A model generated the notes under the pieces. It was not told where the DNA came from. It worked only from the letters and a program-made list of their open reading frames with translations, and ran no database searches. The position numbers were made by a program, and so were the translations under genes. Shown in pieces: positions 38,801 to 50,859 of a DNA stretch of 64,000 bases. How positions within the stretch are numbered: the stretch's first letter is position 1; each line of letters starts with the position of its first letter. The stretch comes from Prinia subflava. Taxonomy: Eukaryota; Chordata; Aves; Passeriformes; Cisticolidae. The DNA is taken from NCBI RefSeq assembly GCF_021018805.1, contig NC_086253.1, forward strand, positions 36,333,583 through 36,397,582. The letters run 5' to 3'.

Positions 38801-41800
38801 TTTTGTAATCATTAAAGTAACTCAATTTCACGCAGAACTACTCTAATCCACTGCTTACCAATTCTCCTATCTGCTTTCATAAAATCAAAATTAGTTTGCA
38901 AACAGCATCCTCGTACTCTGATACGCAAGTGCTTTAACTGGGCTGCAGCAATGGCTTCAAGATCTTCTAGGAGATTGAAAGAAAACAGAGAAGAAAAGCC
39001 CACAACCTCTCTGATTCTAGTCAGTAAAGATCTCAAGAGTGTGAGAAATTTCTAGCACCCTCTTTAAGGTCACTATATTTCATGCCAACTTTGACAGAGC
39101 TGTACTTTGGAAGGACAAATTGTTTTATTTAATTATTTTTCATACTGAATTTGCAGTGTTTTTACTTAAGTTGTCCAAAATGCTCTGTAAGTAAAACTGA
39201 GAGAAAGGTGTAATTGATCATACCTGTCTGGGTCCAGCCCTAGTAGTTGAAGAAGGTGGTATCTGTGAATAACAAGTAACTGTGTTGCATATCAGTTATG
39301 GTAAATAAGACTACTTCATTTGACAGAAAATGTGCTCCAGCCAGCAGCCTCTCCCTCTTCTCCTAGTTCTTTCTCCTCCCTCTACTTGTGTTGGAAACCT
39401 TGTTGTGGGAAGTACTCCTTTGTGTAGCACCATGGATTTATGCTGAATTTATAGAACTGTGCAACAGTTTACTTAGGAGTATTTCAGATAAATAACTTCT
39501 AGTGGCTAATCTTGCTTTACTGTGTACAAAATTAAGTAAGAGTAGTTGTGTACCTGGATGCAGTGCTTCACAAACATATCCTCATGAATCATGACTACCA
39601 ATGTGAACAGATTATTCTAATAAGATTATCTTTTTCATTTAATCTTTGTTGGCAATAAGGTTCTTATTATCCAAACTAATATTGCTGGTTTAAGGTTTTT
39701 GTTTTTCTCCTACATACATATAAGATTCAGCAATATTGAAGGGGAGGGCTAGTAATACTGGACTGATTGCTAATTTAACTAGTCAGCTGTGCTTCCTGCT
39801 GACCATGGCGTAGGAGCAACTATGAAGCTCCAGCTCAGGTTTCTTTGTGATTAGATACATTAGGTTGTGATCTGAGTAGTGAGAAAGTGATCTGGTTAAT
39901 GATGTTATTGTAAGCAGGTTAATTTTTGCAACGCATTCCATGTAGTTTATGAGCAGCTAAACCTGCACTGACAATTTGCAAGATCGTCTAATGATGAGTT
40001 ATTTATATTGAGTGAAGGTAGTGGTCCAAAATAATTTCTGTAAAAATAACTAAACTACCAGAAGGACATATAAATATTATTTGTCTTCTACTTTTAACTT
40101 CAACTTTCAGTGACTCAAGTTTGGTGTCTAGGAATCTTTCTCTTGGTATGATATGAAGATTTATTATCAATGTCTTGCTGCCACTCTACCAGATAAATCT
40201 GGTAGCGCTGACAGACATTGCAATCACAAATGTATGAAGTATATGAATATATACCTACTTCAGTAAAAATAAAGCTTTCAAAAGTTGGACAATGCTAGTG
40301 TTAAAAACTTATTTTTCTGATGTACTTCTGATACTCGTTGGCGTTACCTGCTGTTTAGGCACTTTAAAAAGATAAACGAAAATGCCTGAAGCTGTACTGT
40401 CCAAATCTGGAGGACAGTGTACGGTCCTCTACAGAATTGGGCTGGATGTGGGGATCTGGGAAGCCTAAGTGCATCTACTTACCTCCCTTACTTCAGCCTT
40501 TGATTTCCATGCTGAACCTTATTTGGTGGACTCTGAATTGATACGTAAACTGATCCAGCTGAAGAGATGGAAGCCTGTGTGTCTTAAACTTTTGGATGTT
40601 TTTTCCTCATTCAAGGCTGCTTTTTGTAAATAGTAAAATAGCTGAGGGGGCAGCAGGCTGCTGTCCTTTAGGATTCTTTCACTTGGGTTCTTGAGCAGCT
40701 TCTGTGTTTTAAATCTATCTCTAGTTTCTCGATGTGTTTTCTCTACACCTTGCTTCTCCATCAAACTGTGAAATAATCTGATCTCTCCCTTCTCCTCTTT
40801 GTACCCATTATGATAATTTTTATTTGCCCTTTCTCATGTGAATAAATGGCAATGAGGTTACACCAGGCTGTCACAGCTCATTGATTCCTTTTCCACTTTT
40901 TGTCTGCATAGCAAATTAATGCCAACCCGTGTCCCTCATGGAGTGTGTGTCTCTCCCCCATCTCCCTCACCAGCTTCAGATCACAGCTTTCTTTCCATGT
41001 TTCTCCCACTCTCTTCTCTGAGATCCAGGTTTCAGCTGCAGACTCCAGCTCTCTTTCCTGTGTCATTTATTTTTCTCATTTTATTCTCAGGACAGACTGA
41101 TCCTTTTCTGCTTTGTGTTTCTTTGCACTGAAGTTTGTTCTTCTCACTGACTTCATGACCTGCTGCAAACCAAAGCTGTATCTTCACAGCAGGTCTTGTT
41201 CAGCAGCTGCAGGGAATGTACACTGATTGTTCCTTAAACTTTTTTGTGTTTTAGCAGCGCAATCTGCCGAAGTCTACTGGAAACTCATAAGCTGTGATGC
41301 TTATTTGTTGGCTAAATTTTGCTGGAGATTTTAAAAGTATGCCCCTGAGGCACCCTCTATTTTTTCTTTCTCTTCTCATCTCTCCATATCATACTTCCCT
41401 GTCAGTTAAACATGCTGCAAATCTTCAGTGAGGAGGCTGCACTATATTAATGTGGACAAGAAACAGACATTAGGACAGTTCCTCAGTGGGAAATCAAGCT
41501 TCAGGTTAAAGTCTGTCAAAACCTTTGAATAAACAGGTGGAAACAAGGTCTTACAAGTGGAAAAACTGGGGAAATTCTAGACGAACTTAACTGCCAGAGC
41601 CTGCATAGTTTGGTGCTGATAGCACAAATGGTATTCCCACTACCCACTTGCTTGTCACCTGCACTGTCCCTTCCTGAGTGCCAGTGGAGTATGTGGGGAG
41701 ATGAGTTAGGAATGTGATTCGTGTGACAGCTTGCCTGGGGGGAAGGTGTGAGGGTTAAGGAGTTGAACTGATGATTTTCAGTTTGGTTTACTTCTTGGCT

Positions 41801-43190
41801 TCACCTGTGCCTGTGTCTACCCAGGAGACAAGAATTAGTGGGAGGGCATGAATGAGCATTTGGGAATAGGAGTGGATATGGGGATTTTTTTTGTGATAGT
41901 CTAGGACATTTGTTATCAATGACTTAGATCACAGTGGTACAGTTAACCCAGCTGTGAGGGCCTGTTTTCTTTACACTTTGCAATGTCCTATGAAAAAAAA
42001 ATAGCCCAAGAGCAGAAAATACCTTAAAGGAGGCAGTAATTCTTTGAAAAACATCTGTGATTATTGAACCTTAACTGCTCAAAGTTTAAGCAGCTGAGTC
42101 ACTCTGTCTGGTCTTGTGCTGTAGCTACAAGACAGACTGGCAGCTATGAGGAATACATGGCATGGCCTCTGTAACCACAGTTTCAAGGTATATTCACAAA
42201 TTTCAGTTTTCAAAAGTTACATCATTTAAAGGGGCAGGCTGGTTGAGGGGGAGTTAAATATGTGTGCGCTTGCACATTTATCCTGTGTACCTAGAGCATC
42301 TCTTTTCAGTTGCCTTTCGTGTATTCCATAGTCTTTTTGGTGAAATTGCTGAGGGATTTTTCTGAAGTGTATGAAACTTTTGTGCTCAGATCAAGCCCAG
42401 GTTTCTGCAGTATTGAATATTTGCTTGGTGTTTGAATCCCATTAGTTGGTGCTGAGTTATATGTAGAAAGTAGCTGAAGGAGAATGTGAAATGGATAAAG
42501 AAGGGAACTGCTATCCAATTTATTCCTACTGCTCCAGTAACATGCATGTAAAAACTAAGGTTAGTAGGAACGCTATGTAACATACTCTTTGCTGAGAGAG
42601 TCCAAAGCATGTTCAATTTTTTTTAAAAAATAAAACTGTATATGGATCAATGCATCTGATTCCTAGCACCAGCTGTTGTCTTGGTTCCCACTCAGTGCTA
42701 ATACAGTGGAATTAAAGGAGGGATAATTTTAGTATGGAATTTCCTGAGATCATATATTTTTATTTTAAGGTATTGTTCTGTGTCCGGATGCTGTTGCTTA
42801 GTTTAGATCTAGCTATAGAATATAATCATGCTGTTCCCACCCTTTTATGTATAGACACACAAAGACACACATGCACATTCACAATATGTGTCTATATCTA
42901 TATATACACATAGATTCTTTATATAACTTGAAAATAAGAATGTGTATTTAAATGCATATTTAAAACTGTCAGCTAACAATTCTACTGTAGCTGAATGAAA
43001 ATTACTCTTTTTTCCCATGAATGAATCTCTTCTAATTTTATGGTTTTGTTTTCAGTAGGTCAATTGCAATTTAGAAAATACAGAGTCCAAAAACAAATTT
43101 AAAATGAAAATAGTCTGAAAAATAGGTATTTACTTCTAAATTTTAGATTTTTTTAACTGCCTATTTTTACACAATGCCTAAAAATTTTAT
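35830..43190. other. Intronic DNA, nothing recognised
   Basis: AT-rich intron without recognised exons, LTRs, CR1 copies or RNA genes. Only short dyads were noticed, such as an 8-bp inverted repeat CTACCAGA/TCTGGTAG at 40186-40205. Confidence 0.6.
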
Positions 43191-43196
43191 ACTGAC

Positions 43197-43800
43197 TGTC
43201 ACAGTTTGACCCCAGCTGCCAAGTAAGTACCACACAGCTACTCCCTCCCCACTGCCACTAACTCCTAGTGGGATGGGGAGGAGAATCTGGAAAAAGAAAG
43301 GTGAAACTCTTGGGTTGAGATAAGAACAGTTTAATAGTTGAACTGTTGCATTATAACAAAACCAATTATTTTAATGGAAAGAAGAAAGAAAGAAGTCTAA
43401 ACCCAAAGAGAGACAAGTGATGCACAGCACAACTGCTTCCCACCTGCTGCGTGATGCCCAACCTATCCTCCAGCAGTGATTGGCTCCTCCCAGTTTCTAC
43501 ACTGTTTGTCATGTTTTCTGGTGTTTTCTGATGTTTTGATGTTTCTGTTTTCTGATGTTTGTGATGGCGTGGAGTATCCATTTGGCCACGTGGGGTCAGC
43601 TGTTGTGGCTGTGCTCCCTCCCAGCCTCTTGTGCACCTGTTCGCTGGCAGAGCAAGGGGAGCTAGAAAATCCTTGGCTTAGGTTAAACACTGCTCAGCAA
43701 CACAGTGTGTTTTCTGTGTCAGTCTCGTACCAAATCCAAAACACAACCATGTACCAGCTACTAAGAAGAAATGAACTCTGTCCCAAATGAAAGTAGGATG
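43197..43800 (-). mobile_element. Solo LTR of an avian endogenous retrovirus (ERVL-like)
   Basis: A 604-bp element flanked by an exact 5-bp target-site duplication, CTGAC at 43192-43196 and 43801-43805. It matches a common avian LTR family. Read on the minus strand it starts near TGGGACAGAG, passes the motif GTTTTGGATTTGGTACGAG, and reaches an ATTAAA polyadenylation signal (complement of 43330-43335) followed by CTGTTCTTATCTCAACCC. It ends GGGGTCAAACTGTGACA. The 5-bp duplication fits ERVL-type integration. No internal gag/pol sequence adjoins it, so it is a recombined solo LTR. The 43509-43565 segment, where the family has its TATA region, is replaced by a 12-bp-type TTTTCTGATG tandem expansion. 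It lies antisense to VEGFC. Confidence 0.85.
43509..43565. repeat. Tandem TTTTCTGATG-type repeat inside the LTR
   Basis: Four to five imperfect units of about 11-13 bases (TGTTTTCTGRTG and variants) sit at the position where the LTR family carries its TATA box and a short dyad. The expansion probably arose after insertion or marks a subfamily. It removes a recognisable TATA box in this copy. Confidence 0.65.
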
Positions 43801-44025
43801 CTGACTCTTTTAAATGGTGAGGAGAGACTCAAATTGCAGATCAAAAAGTTGTTTTTCAGGACCTCGTGCTGATACTTGCTGCAGTCATGGTGTATCTTAG
43901 GTATATATTAAAACTCCAAGATATTTACTTCTTATACTTGTTAATATTTTATTGATGTAAGGTTTGAAGGCTGTATACTCATTGACAGTTGAAATCTCAA
44001 AGTAGTAGAATGCAGCAAATCTATA

Positions 44026-45397
44026 TGTCATGGGTTAGCACTGGCCAGATGTTAGTGCACCCATGAATATATGTTTTTTTCTCTAACAACTCCTGTGGGA
44101 TGTGATCAGGAACAGAGCAGAGCAGGCTTAAATCTTGAAAACAAAAAAAAACCTACCAAAACTTTATTAATTACATAAGAACAGGGACAGAAATACACTT
44201 AAACACACACAGAGACAGAAATAAAAACTTCTTAGAACATTTCTTCCCTCAGTTTTTACCTCCCCACCCATCACTTTTCACAGACCAACCTCTGGGTTTT
44301 AAATCAAACAATCACCACTCAAAAAAAACTAATCTTCAATTCAGCAAGGGAGAGAGGAGTCTCTCTCGCACCACAAACTGTTCTTCAGAAAATAGGGGTT
44401 CACCCCTTATGTGTTTCCATGTCACCCGTGGCACCGCCCGGAGAAGTCTGCCAGGGTGACTCTCTCTTTTTCCTATGTCCAGCGCTCTCACCGCTGTCTC
44501 ATAGGCCAAAACTACATACAGGGCTTTTTAAGGATGCTGCATGCCAAGCTTTCTCCCTTTTCACCCAGGGGCCGGGGTTCTAGGAGCAGGTCTGCCTTGA
44601 GGGCAGAGGGCACTACCTCACCCTCCCCCTCTTTTTTCTGCTCGCTCTAACTCTTCAAGTGCCAGTCACTGTAGCAAAAGCAGGGGCAGCTGCATCTACC
44701 CAAAAATGCAGTTTATGTTCAAAAGAGACTTAAGTTCAGTCCATGGCTGACATTATGCAAGAGAATTCTAGCTCAGAAGGCTACTCCTCTCATTCTTCCA
44801 TCGAATTCCTTCCAATCATGCTTTATCATCTCGGTCCCAGGCCGCTTCCTTCTCTCCGAAAACCACCAGTCATGAGAATTAATGTCTAAGAAAAGTTTCT
44901 TTCTGCCAAGCGAGGGTTAACAGTTTCTATCTCCCAGCAGGGTGCAGGCTCAGGCACTCCCAGGCTCCGCAAACCCCCACGTGGCTGGGCACCTTCTCTC
45001 GGAGTTTGGGGGGAAGGAGGGGGGTGAGCACACACAGAAGGCACTTCCACAGTTTTCCACCCCTCCATCCTGGACGGGGCAGCTCAGTTCCAGTCCTGTC
45101 CCTTCTCTTCTCCCCCCGCCCCGGGGGCTCCGGCTTACCTGAGCCGACCACGTGTTTCCCCTCCCCCACCCAGCCTCGTCGCCAGGCAGGGGAAGGAGGC
45201 CTGACACCTCTCTCTGCTGGAACCAGGATCCGAAAAAAGAGGCCGAGCCCCTCAGACTCTTGCTTTTAACTCTTTGTGTCCTCAGAGGCGTGTCCAAACC
45301 TCTGAGTGACCAACCCAGGTGCCAGCAGAAAAGCTGATCACTGATTGGACTGCCCACATCCCCCTGGAAGAATTCACCTCCCCCCCCAACCACGACA
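44026..45397 (-). mobile_element. Long solo LTR (about 1.37 kb) of an endogenous retrovirus
   Basis: Bounded by TGTCATGGGTTAGC on the left and AACCACGACA on the right, that is TGTC...GACA ends, and flanked by an exact 5-bp duplication CTATA at 44021-44025 and 45398-45402. Orientation is minus: an AATAAA signal (complement of 44163-44168) lies about 140 bases from the minus-strand 3' end. The minus-strand 5' half (44.95-45.40 kb) is markedly GC-rich with long C/G runs. No gag, pol or env frame is recognisable inside it, so it reads as a single LTR rather than a provirus. Open frames up to 147 codons inside it look spurious. Family name uncertain; the 5-bp duplication favours ERVL-type. Confidence 0.8.
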
Positions 45398-45731
45398 CTA
45401 TATTACCTGGAGAACTGTTCATATTTAGAATGAAATATATTTTCAAGCCAAAATCAGGTCTTTATTTAGAAAAGATTTTGTAATTCTTAGCTGCTTGACT
45501 CATCACACAGTCAAATCACAATGGGCATGCTATCTGATTTGGGTAAATAGAAGGCTGACTAATTTCACTTAAAGTATAGTATTGTTTTCTTTATCACTTC
45601 ATGGTATAAAAGGTCATCAAGATGCATAAGATAAAAGCAACGGATTCACCAATCTTCCTTTTATTAGTGAGATACTTTTAAGTAGTTTTCCAGGTCTTTA
45701 TTCCCTGATCTACATGGAGTGAAGTACATAT

Positions 45732-46472
45732 TGTCGGAATCTAGAACATCCCTCTGGCCACCCTGGAGGGTTTGGAGACCGGACAGGGGGGTCTGGGATC
45801 TGTACAAGGGGGTCAGCCAGCCTCACACAGAGCCCAGGAGGACACTGCCTCTGATCCCTGGCCATGGGAGTGAATGCCCACTCTGTATGAAGAATCACAA
45901 GCTGAGAGAATTCAAAATAAGTAGTATTTAGTTTATCATAGAATATAAATGTAGAATCTAGGATTTTTAGTATATGAGTCTGAAGAGACAAGATGGAGGA
46001 ATTGGGAATGGCCCCTGTGCTCCTTGTTCTTGTTCTCGTCCCCCATCTTTTGCTGAGTTGGATTTTAGAGATTGGCTTAGAGTAGAAATGACATGTTAGC
46101 ATAGGTAGTAAGTATTGGTGTGATTCTGTAAATAAAGAGTATGTTTTGGACGGTGGTTGGATCAGGGGAATGATACAAAAGGTCCAGGACCCTCTGATCC
46201 ACCCAGTCTGCCGCGTGTCCTGCTCTGCTGGAGATGCCTTGCAGAGCTGAGAAAGAACTAAGATAATGTACCCTGCCAGGGAGGCCTGGCAGAGCTGAGA
46301 AAGAACTGAGATAATGAAGAATAAACAACCTTGGAAACATGCACTGGTGGGCTCAGCTTGTCGTCTCTGGCTCCAGTGTGAAACACTTAGGGCAAAGAGA
46401 AGACTGAAAACCTTATTACCTTGGGGAACAGCAACCCCGAGGAGAATCTCAGGGAAAAGCAACCCTGAGACA
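45732..46472 (+). mobile_element. Third LTR-like element (about 740 bp)
   Basis: Starts TGTCGGAATCTAGAACATCC and ends AACCCTGAGACA, giving TGTC...GACA termini like its neighbours. Read on the + strand it has a TATAAAT at 45944-45950 and AATAAA signals at 46131-46136 and 46320-46325, an LTR-like order. A 28-bp segment GCAGAGCTGAGAAAGAACT... occurs twice, at 46241-46268 and 46289-46316. Target-site duplication is ambiguous: ACATAT occurs at 45726-45731 and again at 46470-46475, which would put the 3' end at 46469 instead. An antisense open frame of 250 codons crosses it, with no recognisable protein similarity. No internal retroviral genes adjoin, so it is probably a solo LTR. Confidence 0.65.
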
Positions 46473-46528
46473 TATAACTTGTTTCATATCTAAATGTCAT
46501 TATAACTTGTTTAATATCTAAATGTGAC
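46473..46528. repeat. Two-copy 28-bp tandem duplication abutting the LTR
   Basis: TATAACTTGTTTCATATCTA... at 46473-46500 is followed immediately by a second copy at 46501-46528, with about 25 of 28 bases identical. It begins exactly where the preceding element appears to end. Confidence 0.8.
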
Positions 46529-48421
46529 TGTCCACAAGTGTACTGTTAGATAAACTCAGAAGCCCTTGTGGCAGCACCAATGAAATGGTTACCTGTCCTC
46601 TCAGGTGCCAAAGGTGGGGTCTGCTTCACTCCTTCTCCTACCTTCTTGCTTCACCTTCATCGTTTTTCAATGGTTCTATTCTGAGTGGGAAAGTGAGACC
46701 TGAGTCATCTCTCCCACACTCATTTCATCTGAGTCAGAAGTGTTTCATAGTTACCTCATTTTTTCATCATATTTGCCCCAAACTATGAAGTGTAATCTAA
46801 TGCATCTCTCTGCTTTAAACAGAAAAAAGTTGCTTTCAGTAGATTGTGATTACAATAAAGTGCAGGTGACTAGTAGGTAAAGTGCAGTTCTTGCCTCAGC
46901 ACTCCAATTATTAGTTTCATAGAAAATGTGATAAATGAGGAACACTGAGTGCAGTTTCTGATATTTCCCATTCATGTTTTTATGGCAAAAGGCTGTTTAA
47001 TTTCATTAGAAAGGAAAGCAAAAATGAATCAGTTAAAACCCTTAACTCAGATCCTTGATTTTTTTTCAGTTTGATAATCCTGACCCTGTCTGTCCCATAG
47101 TTATGATTGCTAATGTGCATTGACAGAAACAAAGCATTGGAGAAAATGTGTTCTTGAATGCCTGGAAATGGTAATTTGAAGAATGGTTCAACTGTCCTAC
47201 CATGCTAGCTTAAGTGGCCTTACTAATAAATTGCAAGTGTTTTATATGATCTGTAAAATAACAACCTATAAAGATAGGGAGAGTAATAAACAAACATATA
47301 TTACTGCTGCTGAAGTGTTTCCTGTGTCATTGTTATCTGCTACATCTCATAGAGAACCCTTTTTTACCTGCTGCAGTAAAATACCAGCACTCCCAAATGT
47401 GAAAAATTGGCAGCAGTGCAAAATAAGGAAACTTTAGACTCATGATAGTTGAAATAAAACTGTTTTGCCTTCTGGTATCTAAGATTGAATGTACTTGTTG
47501 CATAGATGACTAAATGTGAAATAGTACTAGAAGACTGATTTAAAAGCCATAGTTAAGTACATTTCTACATTTCAGTGTTGTCAGTGAGAAAGGATCATAA
47601 GAATTTCATGCGTATAAAAGGGAACAACAGTGTATCGTACCCTTCTTCCCTCTTCTCCATGTGGCACTTAGTAAGGCAGGTACTGCCTTACTGAGCTACT
47701 GTCTCCAATTTCAATGTCAGCAGATGCACTTGTATTGAAAAACTGGGTTGGGGGAAAGAGATGCATAGTAATGGAGAGGGAAATAACTTCTAGTAAGAGC
47801 TTAAAGAGTTTCATATCAAAAGATGACTAGGTAAACCATATAGAAGTCCTTGAAAAAGGAAAACTGTAATATGGCAGAAGACATAAAACTGAAGCCAGAG
47901 ACATTGGTCTGTGGGACACACATTGGTGTGTGGGATTTTTTGTTCTGAGCTGTAAGAATGACTAATCTTTGGAAAAAAACTTTCAAGGGAAATGGTGACT
48001 TTAACATCTATTTTTGTGCTTGAGTTTAGTTGCTCTAAGATAGGAGCCTTTATGTTTCAAGACATCTGATTCAGTGCTGAGATAACATAGATGAAAATGG
48101 CCTCTGTGAGCAAGAGGATGGCGTAGACTTCCTTTGGTGGTTTTGGCTCTCCAAGCAGAGGACCTTTGTACCAACATTTATAGTATGGCATGCCAAAATC
48201 CTCTCTGGTGTGACGACAAGTACAAAAACCTTGCAAATACCATGATGAAGTCTATCTGGGTTAGTATTTCATCTGCTTGTGATGGTAATACTGAAAGATG
48301 GTGTCTAAAGTGGAGATGAATTTTTTCCAGTTTTATCCTTTGGCTTCCATCAGGCAGCAGATAAGGCCTGAGCCAGGGTAAGAAGCCCACCAGGTTTGTT
48401 ATCTAGTTATATATACAGCAC

Positions 48422-48440
48422 TCCCCCCCGCCCCCCCCCC
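48422..48440. repeat. C-rich tract with G-quadruplex potential on minus strand
   Basis: A run of C residues interrupted once by G, giving two long G-runs on the opposite strand. A simple repeat that may form i-motif or G-quadruplex structure and is prone to sequencing error. Confidence 0.8.
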
Positions 48441-48803
48441 AAGTTTGTTGAATTCCTTTGTTTTGGCTGCTTGTATGCTTGTAACTGTTGCCTCTGCTGC
48501 AATGAGGTTGTTGCATCATGTAATTGAGTCTTGGAAGGGAGGAGAAAGTCTCCTCTCCACACCCTTTACTATGTTATTCAGTTGCTTTACTAGATTTCAA
48601 ACAGTTCTGATTTTGAAATAAATAGTGTATAATTATTTTGTTGCTGCTATTCACGATATTATTTTTATTTTACAGCTCTCATACAGAAACACTGGGGTTG
48701 TAGCTTGTTTTTCTTGTCTTTTACTGTTAGCTTGTCAGATCCTCTTTGTGTTTTGAAGTGGGGTGATCTGATTAGTGCAATTTGTGAAGAGAATGTGGAG
48801 AAA

Positions 48804-48854
48804 GTCTTGTATGATTATACATCATGCAGTTATTGGTGTATAATCATACAAGAC
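48804..48854. repeat. Perfect 18-bp-arm hairpin
   Basis: The 18 bases at 48804-48821 (GTCTTGTATGATTATACA) are an exact reverse complement of 48837-48854, with a 15-base loop. Such a long perfect stem is very unlikely by chance in 64 kb of ordinary DNA. It could be a tiny inverted-repeat transposon remnant, a fold-back from a replication template switch, or a small structured RNA. The stem is shorter than a usual pre-miRNA stem. No TA or other target-site duplication was evident. Confidence 0.85.
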
Positions 48855-50576
48855 CAAAATGTAGTTATTTCTTGTTGAAACAGCTGGTACTAGCATTCAG
48901 TGTTATTCATGTGATGCATCCAAACATCATTTCAGCCCTATTATGCTAATCAGTGAGTAACACAAGTGTCTCTTTTCATTGTAATGAAGATATATCTTAT
49001 CATGTGACTGGAGGTTGTGAGCTGCCTCTTACATGTCCTTCTTGTACTTTATTGTTCTCTTACAAGGACACATGCTGCTTTTGTGTGAGTTCATCCATCA
49101 TAGATCAGTAAACCAGAGCAGGTATCATAATGGTTTGCCTGTTTCTAGTTAAGTGAAGAGAGAAGAGCTGTGATCTTTCCATAGATGTTATGACAGGGAG
49201 CAAGCTGTGTGAGTAATTCATGCAGCCCCAGCTTGCCCTTATTTACATCTTGAAGTATCTGAAAAAGAGCTCTAGATGGAGGAAGCTGTAGCTACGTGCA
49301 GAAGGAATTATTCTAGTGAGCCAAATCCAGTCAGTAATTTTGGGCATCTCAGTCCAAATGACCTTTCTGGCATTGGAAGAAATATATAATTTTTTAGAGT
49401 TTTTTTGCCGTTGATGGGTTTTGTATAGAAACATATGTGGAAGTTTGAATTGTGCCTCCAAGAGTTTAAATAAAACAGTAAAAGTTCTGTTTGAAGAGGA
49501 AAATAAGATTTGGCAATATTGCTAACAGGAAAAGAAAAGCTTTCAAGCAGTATATTTAGGGAACAAAGATAATTTATTTTATAATTAAATATAAATGCAC
49601 TTTTCCTCAGTTGAGCATGCTAAACCTGAAATACACTTTGCGTATCAAAAATACGTGGCTGTTCTGATCTGTTAAGGAGTATAAAAGTCATAAACTGAAG
49701 AAGTTAAATCTATAAATCTAAGAGTTATTTTGGCTTGTGGTCTCTTATTTACTCAGTTTTATATCCCAAATAAGTGTATTAGGTCAGTAGTTACTCTGGG
49801 CTTGCACTTAATGTGGAAACAGAATGCAATCCATGTTTTTGTCCCAATCTGCAGACTTATGTCAGATCCACACGTAGAAAGAAACAAAATATGGAGCCAA
49901 GATCCCCAGTACAAATCTCAAGTCTTTGCTCGTGTTTATACTTTTGGGTAAAAGATCAAGGATCTGATCTTTGTGGAAACAAAGTGGGGAAAAAGGGCAA
50001 CAAGCTGCTAAGGGCCAGATCCTGTGATCCAGCATGACCACTCTCAGGGTATCCATGACTGGCCTCTTGGCACCAAGATGCTGGGCAGCTGCCCAGTGTG
50101 AAGCAAGACACCCTGATGATTGCATAGCTGCAAAGACTCGCTGGGTAATTTTAAACTTCTGATAGAAACCATACAGGGGTAACAGATTCCCATTTTCAAG
50201 GAAAGCTTTCAGGATACCAGACCATATATGAAGAGTGGTCACTGACCCCCCCCTCTACTAAGTGTGGTTTTTAGACAGAAGCACCTGTTGCACTTTGCAC
50301 AAAACTCAAGCTTTCAAAGTGTCCTGGGGAGATTCTCCTTGGTGACCCTCGTTCGTGAGTCCCAAAAAACTTCATGTGTGCAAATGGTGCTAGGACATGC
50401 TGTTGTTTCAAAGTGCTAAGCAGATGTGGGTGTAGTAAAACACCTTTGGGTATTGAGCATGGTTAGGCATAACTTGCAACTTCAGTTTATTTTGTTGTCC
50501 CTGTAAATATAGCCAGATGGAATGCATGTGATAGAAGTGTGTTAGGTGCATCTTTGGTGTACATCATTTTCCATCA

Positions 50577-50850
50577 TTACAGAATTACTAGGTTGGAAGA
50601 GACCTCCAAGATCGAGTCCAAACCAGCCCTGACACCAATTAAACCATGTCACCGAGTGCCACATCCAATCTTTTTTTAAACACATCCAGGGATGGTGACT
50701 CCAACACCTCCCCAGGCAGATCATTCCAGTACTTTATTATTCTTTCCGTGAAAAGCTTTTTCCTAAAATCCAACTTATATTTCCCTTAGCGCAACTTGAA
50801 ACTGTGTCCTCTCGTTCTGTCAGCTGCTGCCTGATCATAGCCCAGAAGAA
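50577..50850 (-). mobile_element. CR1 LINE, 5'-truncated 3' end
   Basis: Begins with ACAGAATTACTAGGTTGG, AAGAGACCTCCAAGAT and CGAGTCCAAACC, the reverse complement of a CR1 3' end. It continues through 'GTGCCACATCCAATCTTTTTTTAAACACATCCAGGGATGGTGACTCCA'-like CR1 text, then 'TTCCAGTACTTTATTATTCTTTC' and 'ACTGTGTCCTCTCGTTCTGTCAG', fading out near 50850. Only the last 270 bases of the LINE remain. It is closer to its consensus than the copy at 62-63 kb and so is probably younger. It lies antisense to VEGFC. Confidence 0.9.
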
Positions 50851-50859
50851 AACTGTTAG

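Larger units (their letters stand above)
46530..50570. other. Intronic DNA with one strong hairpin, otherwise nothing recognised
   Basis: No exon or recognisable transposon. It contains a C-rich tract at 48422-48440 and the hairpin at 48804-48854, listed separately. Open frames up to 126 codons have no recognisable similarity. Confidence 0.6.

Noticed and set aside
43197..46472. A single complete provirus spanning the LTR cluster
   Set aside because: The three elements differ in sequence, length and orientation, two have their own target duplications, and no gag/pol/env frames lie between them.
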